DNA of 64,000 nucleotides from CAWBRY01 sp963791295 (GTDB taxonomy: Bacteria > Bacteroidota > Bacteroidia > Chitinophagales > Chitinophagaceae), in the NCBI GenBank assembly GCA_963791295.1, contig CAWBRY010000003.1, positions 310,001-374,000 of the forward strand, in the 5' to 3' direction. Positions 1 through 8,842 of the stretch are shown here, piece after piece. The notes under the pieces were generated by a model that had not been told where the DNA came from, did no database searches, and saw only the letters and a program-made list of their open reading frames with translations. How positions within the stretch are numbered: the stretch's first letter is position 1; each line of letters opens with the position of its first letter. The position numbers were made by a program, and so were the translations under genes.

Positions 1-551
1 TTATACTTGTCTACCTGGCGGATAAATTCAAGTTGATTTAAATAATTGTTGAACTGCGCTTTTTGCTCCGCGGTGCCTCGTCTGAGCATCTGATCGATCT
101 GTTGTTTCGCCTGCGCAGGGTTGTACTGGCCCGTCACCTGATCGGTAAATTGTTTTTTGAGATCTTCGGGAGCGTTGGGTCCATATAAGATATCACCCAG
201 CTCTTTCTTACCAATCTGCATTCCCAATTTATCCAACTCACTTGTCAATAATATTCGGTTTACCTCCTGGTTCCATACAGACTCGATCGCTTGCTGACGG
301 CTGGCTTCTCCTCCCTGCGCATAGCCCTGTTGCTTCATGAAGTCTTCCTGCTGTTCAACCTTCCTGTTAAAGTCGGTGACATCAATTTTTTCACCATTTA
401 CGCGACCGACAACATTTGTGTTGCCACCTGCGAATAGTCCCTGGTTCCGGCTGACAAGAGCATCCATTAGAATGAATCCAAGCAAGGCAAGCGCGATAGC
501 TATGACTGCAATTCGCGCATACTTATCTCTTATTTTCTGTATTATTGACAT
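1..551 (-). CDS. PpiD/SurA-type peptidylprolyl isomerase, N-terminal part (gene runs off the window)
   Basis: The 183 visible residues begin MSIIQKIRDKYARIAVIAIA, a short positively charged cytoplasmic end followed by one hydrophobic membrane anchor (about residues 13-32). A long polar helical segment follows with VVGRVNGEKIDVTDFNRKVE, the usual opening of the SurA_N chaperone domain in PpiD-like foldases. Such proteins are inner-membrane anchored, face the periplasm, help outer-membrane proteins fold, and carry one or more parvulin domains further on. The parvulin part lies outside the window, so catalytic competence cannot be judged. The start is the ATG whose complement is at 549-551. It is transcribed away from the gene-free stretch at 552-1213. 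Confidence 0.8.
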   Translation of the reverse strand, partial: MSIIQKIRDKYARIAVIAIALALLGFILMDALVSRNQGLFAGGNTNVVGRVNGEKIDVTDFNRKVEQQEDFMKQQGYAQGGEASRQQAIESVWNQEVNRILLTSELDKLGMQIGKKELGDILYGPNAPEDLKKQFTDQVTGQYNPAQAKQQIDQMLRRGTAEQKAQFNNYLNQLEFIRQVDKY

Positions 552-739
552 ACTAGTGTTTAGGATTAAAAAACGGATTGCAAAAATAGGTAAATATTGG
601 ATAAGTTTTGGGAAAAATAGGCGGGTTGGAGTGATGAATGATTGATTTTCAATACCCTTTTGGCTATGCCCTGCCTCGACATCTCTTCTATCTATTGCAT
701 TGCGAAATGGGACGGTCCTTTTCTCACAAACCATTTATT

Positions 740-1165
740 TCTCCCCACTTGTCTGTTAGCATTTTAGATTTCCTGTGGATAAGGCCATGTGAAACATGTA
801 TATGGAACAGTATATTCCGCCGGTATTTTGTGAATGCAGATAAGGAGCTGCGATTCGTGTCAGGAATCACCTGGTTGTTCTACAACAATTCACAAATCAA
901 AAAAGATTATTGAGCAATTATTTATCCATAAGCTCTTGTCCACAGCGTTGTGTATTCAATAGGTTAAAACAGGCTCAGACTGGAAAGCAAATGTGGATTT
1001 CGGTAAACTAATGTGGGTAACGGCTTGTTTGTAATTTTACATTGAATGAAGACATCAATTTTTCCACGAATTCACAGCCGTAATAATAATATACTCTTTT
1101 TATAAAAATATATTAATACTATTATTATAAGAAGAAAGAGAGAAAGAAAAATTTATTTTGAAAAG
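740..1165. other. Candidate chromosomal replication origin (oriC): DnaA-box-like sites plus A+T-rich segment
   Basis: No convincing gene lies between 552 and 1213. One perfect DnaA box, TGTGGATAA (complement TTATCCACA), is at 774-782. Single-mismatch boxes are at 922-930 (TTATCCATA), 936-944 (TTGTCCACA) and 1012-1020 (TGTGGGTAA). A weaker site is at 992-1000 (TGTGGATTT). They are followed by 1081-1130, where 47 of 50 bases are A or T, which would suit a DNA unwinding element. The flanking genes diverge from the region. Boxes, then an A+T-rich segment, in a gene-free gap is the bacterial oriC pattern; that this is the functional origin is inference. The stretch 552-739 shows nothing else. Confidence 0.5.
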
Positions 1166-1213
1166 TTGTTGGAGTTGTTGGAATATTGCTGCCTCTCCAA
1201 TAAAAAAATTGAA

Positions 1214-2224
1214 ATGAACAACACAGTTCTCGAATATGCAAAAGAAAATCTTGACAGGAAAGGTTTTCTGGACATTGAACTGGATTCAGGTCTGGATTTA
1301 TTTGCCGAGATCGAACGGTTGAAAAAAGAAAAAAATGCGGTCTTGCTTGCACACTACTACCAGGAGGCCGATATCCAGGATGTGGCAGACTATATCGGCG
1401 ACAGTCTGGGCCTGGCGCAGCAAGCAGAGAAGACAACAGCGGATATGATTGTTTTTGCCGGAGTGCATTTCATGGCCGAGACAGCAAAGATTCTAAATCC
1501 GACAAAAAAAGTAGTGATCCCAGATTGGAAAGCGGGTTGTTCCTTGAGCGATAGTTGTCCACCACCACTGTTTAAAAAATTCAAAGAAAAAAATCCCGAT
1601 CATGCCGTGATCAGCTATATCAACTGCAGTGCAGGGATAAAAGCGTTGAGTGATGTGATTTGCACCAGTAGTAATGCAAAAGTGATCGTTGAAAGTTTTC
1701 CAAAGGACCGCCCCATAATTTTTGCGCCAGACAAAAACTTGGGAGCCTACATCAACAAGGTCACCGGCAGAAAAATGCTCTTGTGGAACGGCGCCTGTAT
1801 GGTGCATGAAATCTTCAGCCTCGAAAAAATAACCAAACTAAAGCTTCGCCATCCGAATGCTAAACTGATTGCTCATCCTGAATGTGAGGATCCCATTTTG
1901 CGTATGGCAGATTTTATTGGATCTACTACAGGTCTTTTGAAATTTACACAAAGCGATTCATCGCAGGAATACATTGTGGCTACCGAGACCGGCATTTTGC
2001 ACCAAATGATCAAAGCCGCGCCCAACAAGACTTTCATACCCGCCCCTCCCGATAACAGTTGCGCCTGCAACGACTGTCCACATATGAAACGCAATACACT
2101 CGAAAAGCTTTATCTGTGCATGGAATATGAGCAGCCGGAGATAGTGATGGAAGAAGAATTGCGCCAGGCAGCAAAAAAGCCCATCGATCAAATGCTTGAA
2201 ATCAGCCGGCAGGCTGGTCTATGA
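1214..2224 (+). CDS. nadA: Quinolinate synthase
   Basis: NadA condenses iminoaspartate with dihydroxyacetone phosphate to quinolinate in cytoplasmic de novo NAD synthesis, using an oxygen-sensitive [4Fe-4S] cluster. Family signatures are clear: AVLLAHYYQEADIQDVAD near the start, GCSLSDSCPPPLF, CSAGIKALSDVICTSSNA, NGACMVHE, and the C-terminal SCACNDCPHMKRNTLEKL, which supply the cluster cysteines. An open frame extends upstream to an ATG at 1166, but the ATG at 1214 gives 336 residues, the usual family length, and the extra 16 residues resemble nothing. An M19 dipeptidase gene follows 24 bp later on the same strand, so co-transcription is likely. No NAD-responsive riboswitch was recognised in the leader. 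Confidence 0.96.
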   Translation: MNNTVLEYAKENLDRKGFLDIELDSGLDLFAEIERLKKEKNAVLLAHYYQEADIQDVADYIGDSLGLAQQAEKTTADMIVFAGVHFMAETAKILNPTKKVVIPDWKAGCSLSDSCPPPLFKKFKEKNPDHAVISYINCSAGIKALSDVICTSSNAKVIVESFPKDRPIIFAPDKNLGAYINKVTGRKMLLWNGACMVHEIFSLEKITKLKLRHPNAKLIAHPECEDPILRMADFIGSTTGLLKFTQSDSSQEYIVATETGILHQMIKAAPNKTFIPAPPDNSCACNDCPHMKRNTLEKLYLCMEYEQPEIVMEEELRQAAKKPIDQMLEISRQAGL

Positions 2225-2248
2225 ATTTAAATCCATTTTTATTTCGCC

Positions 2249-3319
2249 ATGTTTACTATTGATGCCCACCTGGATCTTGCAATGAATGCTATCGAATGGA
2301 ATCGCGATCTCACGCGTGACATCCACGAGATAAGAGATCGGGAAAAAGGCATGATTGATAAACCAGACCGCGGCAAAGGAACGGTTTCGTTGCCCGAACT
2401 AAGAAAAGGAAATGTGGGGCTGGTTGTCGCTACGCAGATAGCACGATATGTTGGAAAGGAGAGTGCACTACCTGGTTGGCATTCACCGGAGCAGGCCTGG
2501 GCAGCAACACAAGCCCAAAGAGTTTGGTATAAGGAAATGGAGGCGGTCGGAGAGATGAGACAGATTACCAATCTTTCTGAATTAGACGAACAGGTAGACC
2601 TGTGGCAGAATAAAGTTTCCCAACCTCAAAAACCAATTGGATACATCTTGAGTTTGGAGGGGGCCGATTCTATTGTGAATCTTTCTTATTTGGAAAAAGC
2701 TTATCAATACGGTCTGCGCGCGCTAGGTCCCGCGCATTATGGCCCTGGTCGATATGCCAATGGAACGAATGCCACAGGACAAATGAATGCAGATGGTTTG
2801 CGACTGATAAAGGAAATGGAGAGATTGAATATTATCCTGGATGCCACCCACCTTTGTGACGATGCTTTTTGGCAGGCGCTGGACAACTTTAACGGTCATG
2901 TATGGGCCAGTCATAATAATTGTCGCGCGCTGGTTAACCACAACCGACAATACAGCGACGAACAAATAAAGGTGTTGATAGAGAGAGACGCTGTTATCGG
3001 TGGAGCAATGGATGCGTGGATGATTGTACCTGGATGGATCAAAGGTGAATCAGATCCGAAAAAAATGAATTGTGGTTTGGAACAGGTGATTGATCACATG
3101 GATCGTATTTGTCAATTGGCAGGAAACGCACTACATGTGGGCATTGGCTCCGACCTGGACGGAGCTTTCGGGAAGGAACAAAGTCCGCACGATATAGAAA
3201 CGATTGCAGATGAGCAAAAGATCCCCACCATGCTGGAAAGGAGGGGATATACAGAAGAAGACCGCAGAAATATAATGCATGGAAACTGGTTGCGGTTCTT
3301 AAAAAAGGCATGGGGTTGA
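2249..3319 (+). CDS. Membrane-dipeptidase family (M19) zinc dipeptidase
   Basis: This is a cytoplasmic-type member of the renal dipeptidase family; no signal peptide is visible. Metal-site motifs occur in family order: DAHLDLAMNA (His-x-Asp) at the N-terminus, SLEGADSI (bridging Glu), DATHLCDD, ASHNNCRALVNHNRQYSD (His), and GIGSDLDGAFG near the C-terminus. Family members cleave dipeptides, including those with D-residues, and some relatives act on other N-acyl amino acids; the exact substrate cannot be read. The length of 356 residues is normal. It follows nadA by 24 bp and ends 17 bp from the convergent glycosyltransferase gene. Confidence 0.88.
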   Translation: MFTIDAHLDLAMNAIEWNRDLTRDIHEIRDREKGMIDKPDRGKGTVSLPELRKGNVGLVVATQIARYVGKESALPGWHSPEQAWAATQAQRVWYKEMEAVGEMRQITNLSELDEQVDLWQNKVSQPQKPIGYILSLEGADSIVNLSYLEKAYQYGLRALGPAHYGPGRYANGTNATGQMNADGLRLIKEMERLNIILDATHLCDDAFWQALDNFNGHVWASHNNCRALVNHNRQYSDEQIKVLIERDAVIGGAMDAWMIVPGWIKGESDPKKMNCGLEQVIDHMDRICQLAGNALHVGIGSDLDGAFGKEQSPHDIETIADEQKIPTMLERRGYTEEDRRNIMHGNWLRFLKKAWG

Positions 3320-3336
3320 GTCGAGAAAAAAACCTC

Positions 3337-4842
3337 CTACTTGATCTTGTATATATACCAATCTTCATTTTGATTGTGCTTCGGATTGAGCCAATGTGCG
3401 AGATTATCAACGAAGCTGCTTTTAATAGTTGTCTCTTCAACGAGAGAGGGAAAAATGCTTTTGAGCCTAATTAACCGCCGATCAAAGTCGTGCCTTCCAG
3501 CCATGATCACGTAATTGGGAGGCGGCTTTCCTGAACTCTGTATTTCACTCTGTAGGGCATTTATATCTTCGCCCGGACCCAACACGAAGTTTTCCAGATG
3601 CTTGCCAAGGTAAAAGGTGGGAGGGCGTTGGAGCGATACATCACCTTCCAAAACAACGTTACTGACATCACCTTTCTTTCGCAACCAAATCATCGCCTCG
3701 ACCCTTGATCGCTTGGAATAAGTGAAAGTGAGGACGGCTAATCCGATAGTATTAAACACAACAAACCAAATGATAAGGAACCTGGCGATCCCTTTCAGCC
3801 AAGGTTTTTGTTGATTCAAGTTGTAATATTCCTTGAAGCCGATAATTCCCAGCAACAGAAAATAAGGAATAAATGGAAGAATGAATCGCTCTTGCTTATT
3901 GCTGTACCAGGAATGAAATGCGAGAAAGAGCAACGACGCGACAAAAAACATTCTTGTTTGGAATGAAATGCGGACACAGTATACATAACCCAAAAGCAGA
4001 AGGAAGAAAGGGAATCCAAAGACCACACCGGCAACGGTGCCGATATATTGATACCAGGGTCCCTGTGGTTGGATTTCAATATTCACTGGATTCGAATTAA
4101 AGCGTACATACTCGATGATCGTTGCAAAGGGATTACCATAGTACAGCAAATCAAAAAGACCCTGAGTAAGCATGTAAAAGATTGCAAAGGAAATCCCCAA
4201 TATCAACGCCTTTTTGAAATATTCCTTTTTTGCAAGGAAAGAAAGACTTATCCCAAGCGGTAAGAAGAGGACCTGAAGCCGGATGGAAAACGCGAGAGCA
4301 AAAAACAGAGCAGAAAGTACGATCGAACGCCGTGTTAGTTTAGGATCGGCAATGTGATAGCTTGCGATGATCATGAATGGGATGCAGAAAAATTCTCGCA
4401 GGCTTCTGACCGACATAAATGGAAATATCCAAAATATGGCCATGGCCAGTGCCACCATATTGGCTGACTTTCTTTGATTGGTCAACCGAAGCGTCAGCAA
4501 ATAAGAATAATAGATGGTTAGTAACGAGAATAAAGCATGGACAACACGAATCACAAACATCATATCCTCCGGCCTGCGAATGCCCACCGCATTGCAGGCT
4601 TCAAATAAGAGATACATGATGCCGGGATATATCAAACTGAATACATGGGCACTTCCCCCCGTCCACATGAAAGAGATCCCGTCCCTCCATTTAAAGACCA
4701 GCTCTGCCATTTCGAAGTGATCATCGTGAAATGCATAACCTCTCGAAAAGAAAACAGCCAACAAACGAAACGTGAGTCCGATAAACAGAATTTGCTTAAT
4801 GCTGATTTTTTCGATGAACTTATGGAGCGGTTGAACATTCAT
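3337..4842 (-). CDS. Polytopic membrane glycosyltransferase, GT-C fold (Alg9/PIG-like mannosyltransferase type)
   Basis: The protein has 501 residues with roughly ten hydrophobic membrane segments. After the first helix lies the acidic loop FSRGYAFHDDHFEMAE, which resembles the DEHFQ-type catalytic loop of GT22 mannosyltransferases that use lipid-phosphate sugars. VRSLREFFCIPFMI and the hydrophilic C-terminal domain fit the same class. It probably transfers a sugar from a polyprenyl-phosphate donor on the periplasmic side; donor and acceptor are unknown. Its start overlaps the stop of the upstream glycosyltransferase gene by four bases (ATGA), indicating translational coupling. Assignment to GT22 rather than another GT-C family is tentative. 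Confidence 0.7.
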   Translation of the reverse strand: MNVQPLHKFIEKISIKQILFIGLTFRLLAVFFSRGYAFHDDHFEMAELVFKWRDGISFMWTGGSAHVFSLIYPGIMYLLFEACNAVGIRRPEDMMFVIRVVHALFSLLTIYYSYLLTLRLTNQRKSANMVALAMAIFWIFPFMSVRSLREFFCIPFMIIASYHIADPKLTRRSIVLSALFFALAFSIRLQVLFLPLGISLSFLAKKEYFKKALILGISFAIFYMLTQGLFDLLYYGNPFATIIEYVRFNSNPVNIEIQPQGPWYQYIGTVAGVVFGFPFFLLLLGYVYCVRISFQTRMFFVASLLFLAFHSWYSNKQERFILPFIPYFLLLGIIGFKEYYNLNQQKPWLKGIARFLIIWFVVFNTIGLAVLTFTYSKRSRVEAMIWLRKKGDVSNVVLEGDVSLQRPPTFYLGKHLENFVLGPGEDINALQSEIQSSGKPPPNYVIMAGRHDFDRRLIRLKSIFPSLVEETTIKSSFVDNLAHWLNPKHNQNEDWYIYKIK

Positions 4843-6494
4843 TTTTTTCCAGTTACTTCAACCAGCATCATTGTAGAGGATTCCTGCGCACGCGTTGAGG
4901 GGTTGAAAAATTTTAGACCAAGTTTAGAAACTCTATAGTGCGGAACAGAATATATTCGACCAATGCTATACCCTTCCTGCTGGAATTCATTTAAGGGTCC
5001 GGGCTCCGTGAGAAGCCAGACCTTCTTCCCCGAATGCAACAGCGAATCCGAGAAAGGTTTGTACAACGAACGCGTATAAAAGTTGTAGGAGGCGCTATAA
5101 CTATGAGGCCGTTCATATACGTCTTGAGGATCAACTTTTCCTTTGGTTTCTTTTGCGAGGTTCTGTCCGGCCTGGTATTTTAACAGTTGTGGATAGAAGC
5201 TGCTGTTCAATAAAAAGAAAGTGAGGATCATAGCCTGAACCGAAATCATAACCGCCTTTTGAAGGCGAGTGTAAGAAGGACTTTTGAAAAAATAGAAAAG
5301 AAGGGCAAGTAGCAGCACCGTCACCGCGACAGGCCAAAACTGGCTTACCGGAAAGGCCCAGGCGCTGATCACGACATTCAGCAATAATAATAAAATTGAA
5401 ATAGTAAGCTGTATGATCAGAATTGTCCTGATCCATCGGGGTTGAGAGTTCTTGCCGATTATAAATACAGATGTGATGACCGAAGCCACAGGAAACACAA
5501 TATTGAGGTAGTGAGGAAGTTTAAAACCAGAAAAGGAAACCACCAGCAACACCAGAATAAATGTTCCGGTAGTAGCCCACTCCTCTCTTCGTTGCAGGAA
5601 ATTTTTAATTCTACCGGCAACTGCTATATAGGTCAAAATGCTCCAGGGGGCGAAGGCCCAAAGGAAAGAATGGAGGAAAAACAGGTAGTCATTTTTTGCA
5701 TCTGATCCCATTCCACCGCTAAAGCGTTCGACACTTTGGTTGAGTAAAATGAATTTTACTCCATTAATATGATCTCGATTGCGAACTATTTTTTCTGGAT
5801 GTAGATTATATTGAAGATAATAGCAATAAAGAACGGGGCTAATAAATATTCCAAAAAAAATTACTACCCAGATCCATTTCCAATTTATAAATAGTGTCCA
5901 GTCCTTTCGATATAATATGTAACAGAAGGCTGCGCAGAGAGGAATAAAGACAGCAATCGGACCTTTGGTGCTGAAGCCCAGTGCCAGTGCGAGGCCGGAA
6001 ACAAATGCATGAACGAATTTCTGGTTTTGAATAAACGCGATCAGTTGCCATGTCGCTAGCGCAATCGAAGCTGTTAGTATCGCGTCCATGCGCACATCAC
6101 TGTTGGCTAGTATGTATGCAAAGGCCGAAGCGATCAGCAATGCAGCCAGCTTGCCGATTTCCTGGTGGTATAGAGCTTTACCGAGGCGGTAGGTAGAATA
6201 GGTGCCCAGGATGGTAAATAAGAAGGATGGAAACTTATAAGCAAAGGAATTTACCCCGAAAATCTTATAGCTCATCGCGCTGAGCCAGAAATGGAGATGT
6301 GGTTTATCCAGGTAGTCTCCACCCTGATCGATGAGACTTGCATAGTCCCCGGTTAGGAACATGTGCAAAGCAATCGTTGCATGATGCGCCGAATCATTGT
6401 CCATTAGCGGGACGAACAATCCGATAAAATAAATGATCCCCAGCAGGACGAAGAGTAACCGATATATTCGATTAGGGAGAAAAGGAGAATTCAA
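4839..6494 (-). CDS. Polytopic glycosyltransferase of the ArnT/PMT type (GT39/GT83-like)
   Basis: The 551-residue integral membrane protein begins with a hydrophobic segment followed by PLMDNDSAHHATIALHMFLTG. This is the acidic periplasmic loop position of PMT-like enzymes, in which an Asp or Asp-Asp/Glu acts as catalytic base. GGDYLDKPHLHFWL matches the DKPPL-type motif of ArnT relatives, and LALGFSTKGPIAVFIPL the conserved KGP loop. Such enzymes move a sugar from an undecaprenyl-phosphate carrier to lipid A, protein or glycan. It is coupled to the downstream GT-C gene by a four-base overlap and sits 40 bp after a small ArsR-family gene. No acceptor can be inferred. Confidence 0.78.
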   Translation of the reverse strand: MNSPFLPNRIYRLLFVLLGIIYFIGLFVPLMDNDSAHHATIALHMFLTGDYASLIDQGGDYLDKPHLHFWLSAMSYKIFGVNSFAYKFPSFLFTILGTYSTYRLGKALYHQEIGKLAALLIASAFAYILANSDVRMDAILTASIALATWQLIAFIQNQKFVHAFVSGLALALGFSTKGPIAVFIPLCAAFCYILYRKDWTLFINWKWIWVVIFFGIFISPVLYCYYLQYNLHPEKIVRNRDHINGVKFILLNQSVERFSGGMGSDAKNDYLFFLHSFLWAFAPWSILTYIAVAGRIKNFLQRREEWATTGTFILVLLVVSFSGFKLPHYLNIVFPVASVITSVFIIGKNSQPRWIRTILIIQLTISILLLLLNVVISAWAFPVSQFWPVAVTVLLLALLFYFFKSPSYTRLQKAVMISVQAMILTFFLLNSSFYPQLLKYQAGQNLAKETKGKVDPQDVYERPHSYSASYNFYTRSLYKPFSDSLLHSGKKVWLLTEPGPLNEFQQEGYSIGRIYSVPHYRVSKLGLKFFNPSTRAQESSTMMLVEVTGKK

Positions 6495-6534
6495 GCCGGG
6501 ATAAGTTTCGGCAAAGGTATATAAGGGATATAAA

Positions 6535-6864
6535 TCAATACCGGGAGTTCACGGCCCTGAGCCGTTCAAAGAGTGAGTTGAAATCATTGCTAAATTTCTC
6601 AAAGGCTCTCCAGTTGATCGAATAGTAGCTGCGGGGTCCGTCTGTTTCGCCAATTACCAGCCCGGCGTTACTCAACTCTTTGAGGTGTTGGCTAACGGTA
6701 CTTTGCGCAAGGGGAAGCGCCTCTACGATTTCACCGCAGATGCATTCATTCTTTTGCGCCAGTAATTTAAGAATAGCAAGCCGGGCAGGATGAGAGATTG
6801 CCTTCGCAAAATCAGCAAGGCCCTGTTCCTTCTGCGTAAATTCTTCTTTTTTGTGAAAAGCCAT
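6535..6864 (-). CDS. ArsR-family winged-helix regulator
   Basis: This 109-residue regulator has the recognition segment PLAQSTVSQHLKELSNAGLV and a C-terminal wing GPRSYYSI. ECICGE at about residues 40-45 sits where arsenic- and metal-sensing ArsR proteins have ECVCDL, so two cysteines are available for sensing, but ligand identity is not established. Proteins of this family repress transcription until a ligand binds. The gene lies between an aminotransferase gene and the ArnT-like gene on the same strand, and a palindrome suited to autoregulation covers its promoter region (6876-6895). Confidence 0.88.
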   Translation of the reverse strand: MAFHKKEEFTQKEQGLADFAKAISHPARLAILKLLAQKNECICGEIVEALPLAQSTVSQHLKELSNAGLVIGETDGPRSYYSINWRAFEKFSNDFNSLFERLRAVNSRY

Positions 6865-6875
6865 AGAAGCATCTT

Positions 6876-6895
6876 ATATCGCGAATATACGATCT
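6876..6895 (-). promoter_or_regulatory. Possible ArsR operator overlapping a -7-like element
   Basis: ATATCGCGAATATACGATCT is an imperfect dyad with ATATCG and CGATcT arms separated by eight bases, 11 bp upstream of the ArsR start. Read on the minus strand it contains TATATTCG, one base from the Bacteroidota -7 element TAnnTTTG. Dyads of the ATATCG...CGATAT type are common ArsR-family operators, so autorepression is a reasonable inference. Confidence 0.4.
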
Positions 6896-6920
6896 ACCTT
6901 CCAAATGTCATAGTGAATTC

Positions 6921-8069
6921 CTATAAACCGACCAACCGTTCAACGGCCGTCTCCAGCGTTTCGTTTCTTTTTGAAAAACAAAACCGAATGACGTGATTAT
7001 CGGTTGCCGCTTTGTAAAAGACAGAAACAGGAATCGTCGCTACTGCGCGTTCCCGGGTGATCCGGATGCAGAAGTCTTTATCTGATTCCTCACTTATTTG
7101 TCCATATTTATAGCATTGGAAATAACTACCGTGGCTGGGAAGCGGTTCGAACCGGGTTTGGCTCATTAGCTTTTGAAAATAGTCTCTTTTTTCCTGTAGG
7201 AACGACCCTAAGGGCAAATAAGAATTCCTGTCCCGGATAAAATCAGCTAATGCCACTTGTGAGGGAGTATGACAACAAAAGCAATTGAACTGATGAACTT
7301 TCCGAAATTCTTTCATCAAATCAGGCGGCGATACACAATAGCCCAGTTTCCAACCCGTGCAATGAAAAACTTTGCCAAAAGAAAAGCACACAAAGCTTCT
7401 TTCCAGCAGGTCAGGATATCGTAAAATACTTTGGTGCGGAATATTATCGAAGATGATATGTTCATATACTTCGTCACTGGTGATAAAAATTTGAGTATTG
7501 CTGGTGATGGCGCGTAGCTGCCTTATATCTTCTTCTCCCAATACAGCGCCCGTCGGATTATGGGGAGAATTCAGCATGATCATTTTTGTTCTGGGAGTTA
7601 TTTTCCGTCTTACCTCCTCCCAATCAATTTTATATTCCGGAAACTGCAGATCGATCAGGACCGGGATGGCGCCATTGATCTCTACATTAGGAATATAACT
7701 GTCATATGCCGGCTCAAAAATGATGACTTCATCACCGGGGCGTAACACTGTCGTCAGTGCGGTGTAAATGGCATATGTGCCGCCAGGGGTGATGGTAATC
7801 TGCGAATCAGGATCGATAACGGTGGAATAGAGAGATTGAATTTTTTCTGCAAGTGCCTCCCGTAGCGGCATATATCCCTGCATGGGTACATATTGATTGA
7901 ACCCCTTTCTCATGACATCATTTACCAATGAAATCAGTTCCTCGCTCATTGGATAGTCTGGAAAACCCTGGCCGAGGTTAACCGCCGAATATTCGGTAGA
8001 TAAGGCACTCATCACTGTAAAAATGGTGGTGCCGACCTGGGGAAGCTTGCTTGAAATAACTGGGCCCAT
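6921..8069 (-). CDS. Class I/II pyridoxal-phosphate aminotransferase, YbdL-like (probable methionine aminotransferase)
   Basis: The 382 residues cover a full fold-type I aminotransferase. NLGQGFPDYPM near the N-terminus, ITPGGTYAIYTAL, LNSPHNPTGAVL, ITSDEVYEHI and SFGKVFHCTGWKLGY are all present; the Lys of SFGK is the Schiff-base lysine. The arrangement and wording are those of E. coli YbdL and kynurenine/glutamine transaminase K relatives, which prefer methionine and aromatic amino acids. Substrate preference is inferred from family. It is the last gene of a close-packed minus-strand group after the YjbR-like gene (27 bp gap). Confidence 0.88.
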   Translation of the reverse strand: MGPVISSKLPQVGTTIFTVMSALSTEYSAVNLGQGFPDYPMSEELISLVNDVMRKGFNQYVPMQGYMPLREALAEKIQSLYSTVIDPDSQITITPGGTYAIYTALTTVLRPGDEVIIFEPAYDSYIPNVEINGAIPVLIDLQFPEYKIDWEEVRRKITPRTKMIMLNSPHNPTGAVLGEEDIRQLRAITSNTQIFITSDEVYEHIIFDNIPHQSILRYPDLLERSFVCFSFGKVFHCTGWKLGYCVSPPDLMKEFRKVHQFNCFCCHTPSQVALADFIRDRNSYLPLGSFLQEKRDYFQKLMSQTRFEPLPSHGSYFQCYKYGQISEESDKDFCIRITRERAVATIPVSVFYKAATDNHVIRFCFSKRNETLETAVERLVGL

Positions 8070-8096
8070 GATAATAAACTAATGTAAGATCGAATT

Positions 8097-8423
8097 CTAT
8101 TTTTTCTTTTTTCTTACCAGGTCATACGACCAGTCGATCCATTCTTTTAATTGCCTGGTGGAAACGGAGCCATCTACAACAACGGTGTTCCAATGTTTTT
8201 TATTCATGTGATAGCCCGGCAGGACGCAGGGAAACTCCTCCCTGAGTTCGATAGCTTTATCCGGATCGCACTTAACATTGAAACGCAAGCTGTCACTATC
8301 GAGACCTGTTAAAAGGAAAGCTTTTCCATCAACCTTATAAACTAACGTGTCCGGGCCGAAGGGTAGCGTTTCTTCAGCTCCGGGCTTGGACAGGCAATAT
8401 TCACGCAGTGATTCTATATTCAT
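8097..8423 (-). CDS. MmcQ/YjbR family protein
   Basis: This 108-residue protein contains the hallmark pattern of the YjbR/MmcQ family: GAEETLPFGPDTLVYKVDGKAF, followed by LRFNVKCDPDKAIELREEF and GYHMNKKHWNTVVVDG, ending in a helix with WSYDLVRKKKK. The family adopts a CyaY-like alpha/beta fold and is usually labelled DNA-binding, but no molecular function is established. It lies 23 bp downstream of the RidA-like gene in a probable operon. Confidence 0.88.
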   Translation of the reverse strand: MNIESLREYCLSKPGAEETLPFGPDTLVYKVDGKAFLLTGLDSDSLRFNVKCDPDKAIELREEFPCVLPGYHMNKKHWNTVVVDGSVSTRQLKEWIDWSYDLVRKKKK

Positions 8424-8446
8424 TGAAGTCCCTAATGAACCTTTCT

Positions 8447-8833
8447 TTAGGCAACGATGGCGGTGGCTTCTATTTCTATCAAATATTCGGGAGCAATCAG
8501 CGCCTTGATTTCAATCATACTTGTACAGGGCTTTATGCTGCCAAAGAACTCGCCGTGAGCGCGACCATACTCTTCCCAGCGGGAAATATCGGTTACAAAC
8601 ATTCTGGTCCTGATCACATCCTTTAATGATGCTCCGGCTCTTTGCAATACAGACTCTATTTTCTGAATAATGAATTTGGTCTGGGCATAGGCATCATTGC
8701 CGCCAATCAGTTGACCGCTATCGTCGACGGCAACGGTGCCCGTGACTTCAATTATATTGCCCATCCTGACAGCGCGGCTATAGCCAACGATATCCTCCCA
8801 TTTGGCGCCTGATGAATAATTGGTTCTTTGCAT
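8447..8833 (-). CDS. RidA/YjgF-YER057c-UK114 family protein, variant lacking the usual catalytic arginine
   Basis: The 128 residues follow the RidA fold: VTGTVAVDDSGQLIGGNDAYAQTKFI, then LKDVIRTRMFVTDISRW, then TSMIEIKALIAPEYLIEIEATAIVA. In RidA proper the last strand reads VEVARLPKD, whose arginine (Arg105 in E. coli) holds the imine substrate's carboxylate. Here the aligned segment is IEIKALIAPE and that arginine is absent. It therefore belongs with the Rid subgroups that lack proven deaminase activity. Nine bases separate it from the manC-like gene upstream. Confidence 0.85.
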   Translation of the reverse strand: MQRTNYSSGAKWEDIVGYSRAVRMGNIIEVTGTVAVDDSGQLIGGNDAYAQTKFIIQKIESVLQRAGASLKDVIRTRMFVTDISRWEEYGRAHGEFFGSIKPCTSMIEIKALIAPEYLIEIEATAIVA

Positions 8834-8842
8834 TTCTTTTAT

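Noticed and set aside
638..913. Open frames of 91-102 codons in the region before nadA
   Set aside because: They overlap the foldase gene or the candidate origin, have low-complexity, Phe/Ile-rich products without likeness to anything, and lack promoter support. The region is better read as non-coding.
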